A stretch of 64,000 nt of DNA from Candidatus Krumholzibacteriota bacterium (GTDB lineage Bacteria; Krumholzibacteriota; Krumholzibacteriia; Krumholzibacteriales; WJIX01). The notes beneath the pieces are model-generated. The model worked only from the letters and a program-made list of their open reading frames with translations, made no database searches and had not been told where the DNA came from. The stretch spans positions 434,001 through 498,000 of the forward strand of contig JAXHNR010000001.1 of assembly GCA_034520215.1 (NCBI GenBank), written 5' to 3'. Made by a program: the position numbers and the translations under genes. Of the stretch, positions 35,501-44,888 are shown in pieces (within the stretch, counting starts at the first letter, position 1; each line of letters begins with the position of its first letter).

Positions 35501-37237
35501 TTCATTCTTCTCGCCGCTGCAGGCAAGATGGTAGAGGATATAAACTGAAGGAACATTCTTCTTTTCTTTCAGTATTGAAGCTATATTAGAATGAAGTTGC
35601 TTCTTTCTGTGAGAGGGTATTGACTCGAGAACTCGGTATAACAGGCTTCGGCTTCTTAAACTGAAAAGCTGGCAGAAATCACTGTTGGAAAGGCTTGATT
35701 TCGCGGCGGTAATCCTGATCATTCCCATGTTAACAAGACGTTGAAGGGAATCGTAGAATTCATCTTGTGTTGTAGAATAGACCTTCTGCAGAATAATAAG
35801 CGGAATTTCAAATCTGAAAACAGAGATAAAATTCAGCACGGATCTGTCAAGTGGGGAAAGAGACTCGAGAATATCAGAGATATCAGCTTTTTTGTCTTTC
35901 CTGCTCCCGCGCGGTGAAGATAGAAGCATAAGCTCCGCCGATACCGGCGGTTCTTCAGAATCGATCTGATCTGCCAGTTTCACTCTGTCTGTTGAAACAA
36001 CTCTTTCGGAAAAGAAAGCGGATTTTTTTGATTTGTCCGGAGAAGGAAGTTTGATTTCGCTTACAAGGAACCCTTTTCTGTCGAACTCTTCTTTTGTCGA
36101 TTGCGTCAAAATCCACGGGTTTTCTCCCGAAACGCAGATGACAGTTATCCTCTTTTCAATAATATCGAGTATCCTGCTTACGATATGGCCGTAAAGGATA
36201 GGTTCATGCGGGTGGTTGTCGATAAAAACACAATCAATATTATCATTCTGTAATTTCGTGATATCATTTTTATCTGAAAAAATCTCTTCATGAGACAAAA
36301 CTCTGCCTTTAAGATCAGCTTCGGAAAGAAATAGTTTTCGTGTGATTTCCATCAAACAGCTTTTGCCGATACCGTTATCTCCCTTCAAGATAACAAGCTG
36401 TTTTTTATTTGAAGAACACCTGAGTGCAGCCTCTTTAAGTTCGTTTAGTATATTTTCGGGAGGAAGATTCAGAAAGTCTCCGCATACGGGCAGGATCCTT
36501 AGTTCTTCTTTTATTTTCAGGTATGACTTTATTGAGCGAATAATATTAAAGATCCCATCCGGGGTTGGATTTTGTGACATTAGCCGGAGTTTCTTCGAGG
36601 TTTCCGCGCAGAAATTCGAATCCCCGGATTCAAGATGGTTGGAAAAGAATTCAAACAACAGGCCAAGGTCGCCTAAGTCTTTGAATAGAGGATGTTCCCC
36701 GCTTTCATATTCTTTATCTTCTGACAGGTTCGTTATCATTTTGGGAAGAAGGTATGCCGGCGGAAGAATAATCGGGGAGTCATCGATTAATACAATTGAT
36801 TCAGGATGGATGTTGTTAAAGTAGAACCCCTCATCCCAGCTTAGGATGATTGTGCTTGTTATTGTCCTTAGAAGTTCTAAGGCTTTCGCGTTGGAACATT
36901 CTGAAAGATATTCGCCCAGCCGCTTAAATTCGTGATCCGGCAGTAGAAATATAATCTCTTTTTTATCTTTTTCCAAAGATAGTATCGGAAGGACCAGACG
37001 GTTGATATTCGAAAATATAACACCGCGCATATTCAGGTCAGCCAGAGAAATTGAAATATTTTCCGGAAGCTGTAAGGAAAACAATAGATAATCGTTACCG
37101 TTTAGAAGGTCGGTAGCTTTATAACCCTTCCACGGGTGGAAATCACCTATACTCTTATGTATAAGGAATCGGGATTTCTTCTGTTCTTTTAATTTATCAG
37201 CCATTATTATATCCAGTAAAGAATTCTTACCCGGCAA
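32564..37237 (-). CDS. Giant sigma54 activator: pseudokinase-ATPase-TPR-GAF-AAA+-Fis HTH
   Basis: A 1557-residue cytoplasmic regulator. Residues 1-260 resemble a protein kinase lobe, but the HRD Asp (NNIHPESIVL) and DFG are lost. An ATPase domain has Walker A GDNGIGKS near 287. Residues about 580-1010 are TPR-like repeats (NNLGLVYRSTGRINEAIECF), and a GAF domain spans about 1040-1190. The sigma54 AAA+ module has GESGTGKD near 1262, an intact GAFTGA loop near 1309, and ATNRNL. The C-terminus is a Fis-type HTH (KAASILGISKPTLYSRLKKY). It activates sigma54-RNA polymerase in response to a ligand sensed by the N-terminal modules. The downstream overlapping gene may supply a signal. Targets may include the sigma54-like sites at 976 and 8490. 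Confidence 0.88.
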   Translation of the reverse strand: MPGKNSLLDIIMADKLKEQKKSRFLIHKSIGDFHPWKGYKATDLLNGNDYLLFSLQLPENISISLADLNMRGVIFSNINRLVLPILSLEKDKKEIIFLLPDHEFKRLGEYLSECSNAKALELLRTITSTIILSWDEGFYFNNIHPESIVLIDDSPIILPPAYLLPKMITNLSEDKEYESGEHPLFKDLGDLGLLFEFFSNHLESGDSNFCAETSKKLRLMSQNPTPDGIFNIIRSIKSYLKIKEELRILPVCGDFLNLPPENILNELKEAALRCSSNKKQLVILKGDNGIGKSCLMEITRKLFLSEADLKGRVLSHEEIFSDKNDITKLQNDNIDCVFIDNHPHEPILYGHIVSRILDIIEKRITVICVSGENPWILTQSTKEEFDRKGFLVSEIKLPSPDKSKKSAFFSERVVSTDRVKLADQIDSEEPPVSAELMLLSSPRGSRKDKKADISDILESLSPLDRSVLNFISVFRFEIPLIILQKVYSTTQDEFYDSLQRLVNMGMIRITAAKSSLSNSDFCQLFSLRSRSLLYRVLESIPSHRKKQLHSNIASILKEKKNVPSVYILYHLACSGEKNETAARYYSTFKRFLGERQTAALTCLYNNFIQRGFEAYLPLEMYSKFLIEIGSFYSLSGQLTKAKDFFKSCRNRISKAGQSHKLRTIVVEAIRKESEIYEKRGEFIKALNLLKEAIAVHSEHITVKEHSKLINDLAWIYYRLGQFDESWQNCLDVQKIIDKKQYPSELAQSYNLMGTINWNRSKYEEAILCHTKCLNLREENNDASGIASSFNNLGLVYRSTGRINEAIECFTKSMKTKQRNNNLPGLAATHLNIALTYLDIGDFEEADKNCEVSCKLAEDTDNQQILAETYGTMGDISYLKGDYEKAANCYFRDLRICQKTKSVREEAVVLRRLGQLFLATDEIEKAKELLNKARKLNLKIGSHLETALLNTLEGRLKIKTGERDEGIAKLEGVSIELSLLGRKNTAARISAELGELYLEDKNEALAREHLLRSSSLADNNEAFSGRISKLQEKLDAIYDSENAKTERDSKNYRTLCRIASMFRTIRDPEKLYSTTIKSALKITDSERGFIALRDNIAESYRIVASTGDFIPGKQLGDVNIASIIDIVGHLGYPLDTLQISVPLDKVSDEFIEKHPRIICIPLKLDNEIKGCFYLDSTKSVTSPSGADRNLLLALTQQFATGLERALLADNASSPEKTKIRKSVKSIGASSGYENIIRKSASMRLVCEMIDGIKEMDTTILLTGESGTGKDLIAKTIHYSGLHGDFPLQTINCSALPSELLESELFGHEKGAFTGAHKKKIGHFESAGEGTIFLNEIGDLPLALQPKLLHVIEERTFFRVGGTKKIETKARIITATNRNLLELVKQGKFREDLFYRINIFPIKIPSLKDRREDIKPLCNHFLRMYCKLYNIPVKKLSPEAIMYLEKYPWPGNVRQLESVIIRLIIISGSETITAGDLPDNIIKYSDGLDAGISSTIDDAIKVLLDNMNLSSEDPILAKIEGSIIKKIVQITKDKTKAASILGISKPTLYSRLKKYEKKN

Positions 37238-37467
37238 ATAACTTTACACGAATACAGCTGAATGTGCAAGGATTATTACTCATCGAGGATGTAATGATTT
37301 TATTTACTTATCCGTCCATAAGACGGTGCGGTATTTCATTGAGCCTGGTGGGCATTTAACGGGCCGGGCACCCTGACCGCTCAGCGCTAAAGGGATATGC
37401 CTCGCGAAGTGGAAGATGGGACCCTGGTGATCTTCTCCGGACCTGATACGACGGAAAATTCTAAAAA
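37238..37467. other. Unexplained intergenic stretch, partly GC-rich and structured
   Basis: Between the giant regulator start and the porin terminator, 37330-37450 is distinctly GC-richer than the left flank. It holds a hairpin GGAAGAT/ATCTTCTCC around 37410-37440 and the pair GGTGC/GCACC. I recognise no riboswitch or gene. It lies exactly where base composition changes toward the 37.5-48.4 kb block. Confidence 0.35.
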
Positions 37468-37498
37468 AAAGGGAACGGGCGACTACTCCGTTCCCTTT
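37468..37498 (-). terminator. Rho-independent terminator of the porin gene
   Basis: The perfect 11-bp stem AAAGGGAACGG/CCGTTCCCTTT is followed on the minus strand by a run of eight T (the complement of 37463-37470), 25 nt after the porin stop. Confidence 0.85.
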
Positions 37499-37523
37499 AT
37501 ATTATGATGATATATTAAAGCGG

Positions 37524-38636
37524 TTAGAAGGAGACTTTGGCGTCTAGCTGATAGCGGTTGTAATCTATCTCCTTTTCCAGGTCTTTTTTGTCCAGGTAAT
37601 AGGTGAACGCGAGTGACGCGTTGTCGGCAATGCCTACTCCGAGGCCAAGCTGAAGTCCTTTGCCGTCTGTTCCTCCGCCCCAGGTGTCGCTGTCTGTAAA
37701 CAGCCCTAGGACAGCGTCCTTCTCGAGATTGCGGTAGTTGGCGTGAAGTTTAATCGAGCCGGGCCCCTTACCTTTTTCGATTGTGGTGCCGGCAAGCCAG
37801 CCCTGGTTGTCTTCGTCGGCATCGCCGTTCTGAACGAAATTGCCAAAGATTTTGCATGAGACCTTTTCAACCTTGAAAGACAGCTCTCCGAACAGCTCAA
37901 AGAGGTTGAAGTCATTGGCGTATCCGGTGATAGTATCCCCGGGAGCAACTTCAAATTGGGACGTGCTGTTTCCTCCGAAATCATCAGCTTCGTAGAACCC
38001 CTCGTATCCCATAACGTTGTCATAGCTGTAGTATCCGCCACCAAATGTGACTTTTACATCCTCGGCCGCGGCGATGGCGAGGCCGGTTTGCCCGGCGAAG
38101 AGCCTGGTTTCATCGTCAGTCTTTCTTTCCTTGACGCAGAAACCTCCGCCTCTGAGGTGAAAATCTACCTTTTCGCTGACGCCTTTCTTGAATTTGATGG
38201 ACGCGCCCTCGAAACTGAGGTCGCCGTCCCAGATAAGCTCCGTCTTGCTCATCAGTATAAAAGGGTTCCCCATCTTTCCGCCAATAACCGACAATCCCGG
38301 AATATAAGACGGCTGGTACTTGAAGTATCCCCTGTCAAGATGAAAACCCTTGGTCGAAAAACCGTCTCCGATAGTCTGGTTTCCGGATACCGGATCGGAG
38401 CTTCCGGTAATCAGTCTAAAGTGCGCCGACCACTCATCGTTTACCATGGCGTCAAGGCCCATTCTCGCCCTGATTCTCTGCCTGAAACGGTCGGTATCTT
38501 TGGATGCGTCATCGATCCCCTCGAAACGATGTCGAAAATCACCGTCGAGGCTGATTCTGTCCTGCCAGCTTCCCGCTGTAACGGAACCGGCAGCGGTCAC
38601 CGCTATCAGAGCGGTGATCAGCAACAATCTCTTCAT
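37524..38636 (-). CDS. Outer-membrane beta-barrel porin
   Basis: A 370-residue protein with a clean signal peptide (MKRLLLITALIAVTAAGSVTA) and many amphipathic beta-strands with alternating aromatic residues; the last strand, YQLDAKVSF, ends in the terminal Phe typical of Bam-assembled barrels. Segments such as FRHRFEGIDDASKDTDRFRQ and LDRGYFKYQPSYIPGLSVIGGK resemble the putative-porin family PF16930 (family name from memory). It would allow diffusion of small solutes across the outer membrane. Monocistronic, with terminator; start ATG 38636 behind GGAGAGGA. Confidence 0.82.
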   Translation of the reverse strand: MKRLLLITALIAVTAAGSVTAGSWQDRISLDGDFRHRFEGIDDASKDTDRFRQRIRARMGLDAMVNDEWSAHFRLITGSSDPVSGNQTIGDGFSTKGFHLDRGYFKYQPSYIPGLSVIGGKMGNPFILMSKTELIWDGDLSFEGASIKFKKGVSEKVDFHLRGGGFCVKERKTDDETRLFAGQTGLAIAAAEDVKVTFGGGYYSYDNVMGYEGFYEADDFGGNSTSQFEVAPGDTITGYANDFNLFELFGELSFKVEKVSCKIFGNFVQNGDADEDNQGWLAGTTIEKGKGPGSIKLHANYRNLEKDAVLGLFTDSDTWGGGTDGKGLQLGLGVGIADNASLAFTYYLDKKDLEKEIDYNRYQLDAKVSF

Positions 38637-39186
38637 ATCCTCTCCTCCGTTGAAACAAATAAGGCTCTACTACTAGCTTATACAGAAGATATAATACGAA
38701 GGTAATGTTAGGGAGATATTAAGGGATAATTAATAAACAATTAAAATATTACGCAATGATAATACCAGGGTTGGCGTAATGGCCCAGTTATAGTTCTCTG
38801 GTCAGAATTGGATACTTATTTTTTTAATCAAATTCTTATTCATTTTATGCAGTCTATGATATCTGACTTCCATAACAACGCTTCAATCTTAAATTCTTTG
38901 TTGAAGCTTCATCTCTTTTTCACCCGCAACCTCCAGTTGCGTTTAATTTAACATAAGGCAAATTTGCTCTTATCACAGCTGACGCTCTTTGACACTTAAA
39001 AAAACGGGGGGAACATCAATAGATCAAATATCTTTACAAATAAGATAGTTGTTTATAGAGTCAGATAAGGGATGATAATAATTTTTATTGAAAAACGGAA
39101 TGGAAGCAGATGGCGGTTATACCAGGCGGTGAAGACTTATACCTCTGCGATAAGCAAGTAGCTCTGTGGAAGGAGATCTGTTTAAA
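38637..39186. other. Divergent intergenic region between porin and GH13 gene
   Basis: These 550 nt carry both promoters, presumably. On the minus strand a TATTAT-like -10 for the porin lies near 38690. Near 39000 TTTGACAC could be a plus-strand -35. A region around 38762-38805 can fold (ACCAG with CTGGT). No ORF or RNA is recognised. Confidence 0.35.
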
Positions 39187-40983
39187 ATGTCGGATCAAGT
39201 ACTTGAAATGGGAGCTCTGCCCCTGGAAGAGGGATATCTGTTCAGAGTCTGGGCTCCGAATGCCGATTCGGTATCTGTAGTCGGTTCGTTCAATGATTGG
39301 AATGAAAATAGGAATCAGATGGAAAGAGGAGAAGGAGGAATCTGGTCCGCCCCTGTGAAAGAAGCAGAGACGGGTGATGAATATCTCTACCGGATAGTTA
39401 ACGGGGAGAATATAATGGATCGGATAGATCCCTATGCCCGGAGGGTCAGCAATTCGGCAGGAAGAACTATCGTACCCCGATTTGATTTCAAATGGAAGGA
39501 GAAGGATTTTAAATCTGCTCCGCTGAACCGTATGGTAATCTATGAAATGCACCTGGGAAGTTTTGCCGTTGAGCCGGGGGGAAAACCCGGCAGTCTGCAA
39601 AACGCGATAAAAAAATTACCTCACCTTAAAGAACTTGGTATAAACGCCGTGGAAATAATGCCTCTGATGGAATTTCCGGGAGGATTTTCCTGGGGGTATA
39701 ATCCATCCCAGATATTCGCTCTGGAGAGCGATTATGGAGATCCAGCGGATTTCAGCCAGTTCGTCAAGGCCGCTCACGAAAAAGGAATAGCGGTTATACT
39801 TGACGTAGTCTATAATCACCTGGGTCCAGGCGACCTGGACTTGTGGCAGTTTGACGGCTGGGAGGAGAAGGGTATGGGCGGAATTTATTTCTATAATGAC
39901 TGGCGTTCCGGAACTCCCTGGGGTGATACCAGGCCTGATTACGGCAGGGGGGAAGTTAGAAAATATCTTTGCGACAACGCTATTATGTGGTTAAGAGATT
40001 ATCACGTGGACGGCCTTCGTTTTGACGCGACTTCATTTATAAGGAACGTCCGCGGGCGCGGGGACGATCAGGGGAGCGACCTTCCTGAGGGATGGAGTTT
40101 GATGCAGTGGATCAACTCTGAAATAAAAAAGTTCAGGCCGGAAGCTTTTACCATAGCCGAAGACCTGGGCAATAATCCGTCTGTCACCAAGGATGTCAGG
40201 GAGGGGGGCTGTGGTTTCGATTCCCAGTGGGATCTCAACTTCGTTCATACTCTCAGAGGTGTACTGAAGGCCGGGGGGGATTCACTGAGAGATATTGATA
40301 AGATCAGGGATATTATTATCCGCCGTTACTACCTCGATTCTTTCGAAAGGATAATCTATACCGAATCACATGATGAAGTTGCAAACGGTAAGGCGAGAAT
40401 GCCGGAGGAGGTGGACCCGGGAAATGCGGCGAACCTTTATGCCAAAAAGATTTCAACACTCGGGGCAGCTCTTGTTCTTACATCTCCGGGGATCCCCATG
40501 ATTTTCCAGGGACAGGAATTTCTCGAGGATGACTGGTTTCATGACAGGGACCCGGTAGACTGGTCCAGGAAGAAAAAATTCTCAGGGATATTCAGATTGT
40601 ATTGTGACCTCGTATCTCTGAGATTAAACCGGGACGGGAAAACATCCGGCCTGACCGGTCACGAGACGGAGGTTTTTCATGTCAATAACGAGAGCAAGTT
40701 CCTGGCCTATCATCGCTGGGACAGGGGCGGTCCGGAAGACAGCACGGTCGTGGCAGTGAATATGTCGGGCAGTGAATTTCGGAATTACCGGATAGGCCTA
40801 CCGGCAGATGGTCTCTGGAAGGTTCGTTTTAACAGCGATGCCAAAGACTACGACGATGAATTCTCTGGACTTGATTGTCCGGATGTAACCGCGGACCGGA
40901 ACTCAAAGGATGGTCAGCCATACGGCGGGGTGGTGAATGTTGCTCCGTACAGTGCAGTAATTCTTTCACAGGATAGAGGATAG
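39187..40983 (+). CDS. GH13 alpha-glucan branching-type enzyme with CBM48
   Basis: I chose ATG 39187 since GGAAGGAGA at 39167-39175 is its Shine-Dalgarno; the GTG at 39166 would translate it. The 598-residue protein has an N-terminal CBM48 (RVWAPNADSVSVVGSFNDW), then a GH13 barrel with DVVYNHLGPG, the nucleophile Asp in DGLRFDAT, the acid-base Glu in TIAEDLG and the third Asp in ESHDEV. It resembles 1,4-alpha-glucan branching enzymes and trehalohydrolases of this size; branching seems likelier because of GFDSQWDLNFVHTLR. No glgA or glgC is nearby. It is 32 nt before corA, possibly co-transcribed. Confidence 0.82.
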   Translation: MSDQVLEMGALPLEEGYLFRVWAPNADSVSVVGSFNDWNENRNQMERGEGGIWSAPVKEAETGDEYLYRIVNGENIMDRIDPYARRVSNSAGRTIVPRFDFKWKEKDFKSAPLNRMVIYEMHLGSFAVEPGGKPGSLQNAIKKLPHLKELGINAVEIMPLMEFPGGFSWGYNPSQIFALESDYGDPADFSQFVKAAHEKGIAVILDVVYNHLGPGDLDLWQFDGWEEKGMGGIYFYNDWRSGTPWGDTRPDYGRGEVRKYLCDNAIMWLRDYHVDGLRFDATSFIRNVRGRGDDQGSDLPEGWSLMQWINSEIKKFRPEAFTIAEDLGNNPSVTKDVREGGCGFDSQWDLNFVHTLRGVLKAGGDSLRDIDKIRDIIIRRYYLDSFERIIYTESHDEVANGKARMPEEVDPGNAANLYAKKISTLGAALVLTSPGIPMIFQGQEFLEDDWFHDRDPVDWSRKKKFSGIFRLYCDLVSLRLNRDGKTSGLTGHETEVFHVNNESKFLAYHRWDRGGPEDSTVVAVNMSGSEFRNYRIGLPADGLWKVRFNSDAKDYDDEFSGLDCPDVTADRNSKDGQPYGGVVNVAPYSAVILSQDRG

Positions 40984-41015
40984 GAATATTATTAAAATCC
41001 TGGAGGTGGATATCA

Positions 41016-42080
41016 ATGAAGAAGATATTCAAAAAGAGGAAAAAGAGGTTGGGGCTTCCGCCGGGTACTCTTATCTATGACGGGGAAGAGCAGACCGGGA
41101 AGACCAGTGTTACGGTGATCGATTACGACCAGGAACGATTGGAAGAGAAGGTCGTTGAAGATATAGAAGAATCTTTTCCTTTTAGGGACAGTTCTTCTGT
41201 TACCTGGATAAATGTAGACGGGCTCCGGGACGTGAAACTGATCGAGAACCTGGGAGATTACTTTGGGTTCCACAACCTGGTGCTGGAGGATATCCTCAGT
41301 ACCGGCCAGAGGCCTAAATTTGAGGAGTTCGAGGATTACCTGTTTATCGTACTCAAGATGCTTGATTACAGCGATGAAGATAATGAAATCACCAACGAGC
41401 AGGTCAGCCTGCTGGTGGGAAAGAACTACGTAATATCTTTTCAGGAGCATGAGGGGGATCTTTTCGAGCCGATCCGTGAGCGGATCCGGAACAGGAAGGG
41501 ACGGATAATTAAACAGGGGGCCGACTACCTGGCCTATAGTCTGATCGATATAATTGTGGATAACTACTTCAGTATACTGGAAAAAACGGGTGACCGGCTG
41601 GAAACGATGGAGGACCTGGTGATCGAAAAACCTGAACCGGAAACGCTTCAGCAGATCAGGGCGATAAAGAGGGAGATGATACTTCTCAGAAGATCGGCTT
41701 GGCCCCTTCGGGAGGTGATAAGTAACCTGGAAAGGGTCGAGCCGGGGATTATTCACAAATCTACGAAGATATACCTTAGAGACGTATACGATCATGTAAT
41801 ACAGGTGGTGGATACTATCGAAACCATGAGGGATATGATCTCCGGTCTGCAGGACGTGTATATGTCCAGTGTGAGCAACAGCATGAACGAAGTGATGAAG
41901 GTCCTTACCATAATCGCTACCATATTTATCCCCCTTACCTTCATAGCTGGTATATACGGGATGAACTTCGAGCATATGCCCGAGTTGAAATATGCCTGGG
42001 GCTACCCGGCTGTTTGGGGTGTCATGGCGATTGCGGCTGCACTGATGGTTACCTTTTTCAGAAAGAAGAAGTGGATGTGA
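41016..42080 (+). CDS. corA: CorA-family Mg2+/Co2+ transporter
   Basis: A 354-residue protein with a large acidic N-terminal cytoplasmic domain and two C-terminal membrane helices. The universal selectivity motif YGMNFEHMPE joins them, and the pore-helix segment IATIFIPLTFIAGIYG is typical. It is a pentameric divalent-cation channel in the inner membrane. Start ATG 41016 behind CCTGGAGGTG; 32 nt after the GH13 gene and 79 nt before catalase. Confidence 0.95.
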   Translation: MKKIFKKRKKRLGLPPGTLIYDGEEQTGKTSVTVIDYDQERLEEKVVEDIEESFPFRDSSSVTWINVDGLRDVKLIENLGDYFGFHNLVLEDILSTGQRPKFEEFEDYLFIVLKMLDYSDEDNEITNEQVSLLVGKNYVISFQEHEGDLFEPIRERIRNRKGRIIKQGADYLAYSLIDIIVDNYFSILEKTGDRLETMEDLVIEKPEPETLQQIRAIKREMILLRRSAWPLREVISNLERVEPGIIHKSTKIYLRDVYDHVIQVVDTIETMRDMISGLQDVYMSSVSNSMNEVMKVLTIIATIFIPLTFIAGIYGMNFEHMPELKYAWGYPAVWGVMAIAAALMVTFFRKKKWM

Positions 42081-42159
42081 GATAGATCCGAACCTGTTTA
42101 TTATACCCCTGGGGAAGAATTATAATCCATAGGTCGTAAGAATTAAAGGAGGTGTTATC

Positions 42160-43614
42160 ATGAAAAAGAAGGAACGGAAACCCACAACCAACGATGCGGG
42201 TATTCCTATGTCCAGCGATGAATATTCGCTCACTGTCGGGCAAGACGGTCCCATTCTGCTTCACGATCACTATCTGGTCGAGCAGATGGCCAATTTCAAC
42301 AGGGAGATGATTCCTGACCGCCAGCCACACGCTAAGGGATCTGGTGCCTTCGGGCACTTTGAGGTTACCAGCGACGTCAGTGCCTATACCAAGGCTGCAG
42401 TGTTTCAACCGGGCGCGAAAACAGAGGTTCTGGCCCGATTTTCAACGGTAGCCGGAGAAAGCGGAAGCCCTGACACTTGGAGAGATGTACGCGGGTTTGC
42501 TCTCAAGTTCTACACCACCGAGGGCAATTACGACATGGTGGGCAACAACACGCCAGTGTTCTTCATACGGGATCCAATGAAGTTCCAGGACTTCATTCAT
42601 TCGCAGAAACGCCGTGCGGATAACGGACTGCGGGACCACGATATGCAGTGGGATTTCTGGACCCTGTCTCCTGAATCTGCTCATCAGGTCACCATTCTGA
42701 TGAGCGATCGCGGCATTCCCAGGAGCTATCGGCACATGAACGGCTACACGAGCCATGCCTACATGTGGATCAACGCCGAAGGGGAGCGCTTCTGGGTTAA
42801 ATACCACTTCAAGACCGACCAGGGCATCGACTTCCTTACGCAGGAGGAGGGCGACCGTATTGCCGGTGAGGACGCAGATTACCACCGCCGAGACCTGTTT
42901 GAAGCGATCAAGCGGGGGGACCATCCCAGCTGGACTCTGAAAGTCCAGATCATGCCGTTCGAAGAAGCTGAGACTTACAGATTCAATCCGTTCGACCTGA
43001 CCAAGGTCTGGCCCCACAGCGACTATCCGGTGCATGAAGTGGGTCGGCTTATACTGGACCGCAATCCATCCGACTTTCATACCGAGATCGAACAGGCGGC
43101 TTTCGAGCCGAATAACCTTGTGCCGGGTATTGGCCCCAGCCCTGATAAAATGCTGCTTGCCCGCTTGGTTTCTTACTCTGACGCCCACCGCGCGCGCCTG
43201 GGTGTCAACTACAAGCAGATCCCGGTGAACCGTCCGAAATGCCCTGTACACAGCTACAGCAAGGGCGGTGCGATGCGAATGGATAATGTCTCCGATCCCG
43301 TTTACAAACCGAATTCCAAGGGTGGACCCAAGGCCGATCCCGAGCGCTATCCGGAGCAGGCAATCTGGAGTGCCAATGGTGAGTTTATCAGAGCCGCCTA
43401 CACCAAACGCAAGGATGATGGAGACTTTGTCCAGCCGGGAATCTTAGTACGCGAAGTGATGGATGACGAGCAGCGCGACCGGCTTGTATCCAACGTGATC
43501 GGTCACCTTAAGAACGGTGTGACCGAGCCGGTCCTTGAGAGAGCTTTCGAATACTGGCGCAATATCGACGAGGAGATTGGCGGCCGTATTGCGAAGGGCG
43601 TACAGGAAGGCTGA
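42160..43614 (+). CDS. katA: Monofunctional haem catalase
   Basis: A 484-residue clade 3-size catalase that dismutates hydrogen peroxide. Catalytic His is in [16 protein letters not shown], the Asn in [13 protein letters not shown], and the proximal-haem Tyr region is [14 protein letters not shown] followed by [10 protein letters not shown]. All motifs are intact. Start ATG 42160 behind AAAGGAGGTG. Sample lines run at 52-58% GC, well above the rest of the window, with G/C-ending codons, suggesting acquisition from a GC-richer donor. No peroxide-responsive regulator is adjacent. Confidence 0.96.
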   Translation: MKKKERKPTTNDAGIPMSSDEYSLTVGQDGPILLHDHYLVEQMANFNREMIPDRQPHAKGSGAFGHFEVTSDVSAYTKAAVFQPGAKTEVLARFSTVAGESGSPDTWRDVRGFALKFYTTEGNYDMVGNNTPVFFIRDPMKFQDFIHSQKRRADNGLRDHDMQWDFWTLSPESAHQVTILMSDRGIPRSYRHMNGYTSHAYMWINAEGERFWVKYHFKTDQGIDFLTQEEGDRIAGEDADYHRRDLFEAIKRGDHPSWTLKVQIMPFEEAETYRFNPFDLTKVWPHSDYPVHEVGRLILDRNPSDFHTEIEQAAFEPNNLVPGIGPSPDKMLLARLVSYSDAHRARLGVNYKQIPVNRPKCPVHSYSKGGAMRMDNVSDPVYKPNSKGGPKADPERYPEQAIWSANGEFIRAAYTKRKDDGDFVQPGILVREVMDDEQRDRLVSNVIGHLKNGVTEPVLERAFEYWRNIDEEIGGRIAKGVQEG

Positions 43615-43703
43615 TCTTACCTTGCTATTGTGAGAGGTCGATAAATAAGACTTCCCGGGGCGCTATCGAGATTTAATTTTTTGCCGGGAATGGCGAACTA
43701 ACA

Positions 43704-44635
43704 ATGCGCATAGAGATATTAGGAACAGAATCGCTCGGAGTGAGGGGCTTTCCTGCAGGATAGAAGTGGGCGAGCGGGTGATCATGATAGACCCCGGAAT
43801 AGCCCTGGGATATCAGAGGCACGGACTACTGCCTCATCCGTTTCAGGTAGCTGTGGGCAGATCGATTCGAGAGAGAATATTGCGGTTTCTCACCGAAGCC
43901 ACTGATGTGGTTATCAGTCATTATCACGGAGACCATATCCCCCTTGTAAACGCCAATCCATATCAGCTTGGCGCGGAAGCCGTTACCGGTCTAAAGCCGG
44001 AGGTGCGGTTTTGGAACAGGAGTACAATCGGTCTGTCGAAAAAGATGGCGCAAAGGGCCGAGGCGCTGGCCTTTGCTCTCGACCGGGAATTTATCGGTTC
44101 CGAGGAAAAGAGCGACGGAGTTATCAGTTGTTCCGAGCCGGTACCTCACGGCGTTAATAAGGGTCGTATGGGAAATGTGATGATGACAAGAATAGAAGAT
44201 AAAGGAGAAGTTTTTGTCCACGCTTCCGATATTCAGCTGCTCAACGCGGAATCAATAGAGATAATAATTGAGTGGAAGCCCGACACAGTGCTGCTTTCGG
44301 GCCCTCCTCTATATCTAAACAGGTTATCACACCAACAACGAGAGAGTGCCCGTTCCAATTCAATATTATTATCCATGTCGGTTGATAATCTGATTATAGA
44401 CCATCACGTCGCGAGAAGCGAAGCAGGAATAAAGTGGCTGGATCAAATTTCTTCTGAAACTGGAAAAAGGGTGTGTTGCGCCGCTGACTTCATGAAAAAA
44501 CCCCGTCTTTTACTGGAGGCCTGGCGAAGAAGGCTATACCGTGATTTGCCTGTCCTACAAAACTGGCATGAGGATTACGCCCGTGGAAAGGCCAGTGTGG
44601 AAGGGTATAGAAGGTGGCGTGAGCACAAAGCCTGA
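43704..44635 (+). pseudogene. MBL-fold metallo-hydrolase (UPF0282-like), frameshifted near N-terminus
   Basis: ATG 43704 begins MRIEILGTESLGVRG, the expected first strand of an MBL-fold protein, but this frame hits TAG at 43761. The rest continues one frame over as SCRIEVGERV then IDPGIALGY and runs to 44635. The break lies in GGCTTTCCTGCAGG (about 43747-43760), consistent with one lost base. The metal site is intact: SHYHGDHIPL, and later HASDIQ and a DHHVARS stretch. Related proteins are common in archaea as UPF0282 and are predicted metal-dependent hydrolases. If translation starts at GTG 43766 the fold lacks its first strand, so it is probably inactive or a base-call error. Confidence 0.75.
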
Positions 44636-44888
44636 AAAGCGGTGATAATGCAAATTTCTATAAACTTCCGAGAGGCAGAAAATTACATTGCGGGGATATT
44701 ATTGAAAAATATAAAGTTTACCGGGCCGGGAAATAAACATCTTCACCTTTCATACTCTAGAGTTTCCTCCACTGCTGAGATTATGCGGTGAAACATCCCT
44801 GGAAATTTTTCCGCCTCTATGGATGAAATTTTCTCCAGCCTTTCCAGTTTTTAGATTATCTGCCGTTCTCTTTCCATAAAACCATAAC

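Noticed and set aside
37430..37455. Minus-strand CAGGTCCGGA as a possible SRP RNA
   Set aside because: The conserved GGAAGGAAGCAGC part of the SRP domain IV does not follow, and no long stem encloses it.
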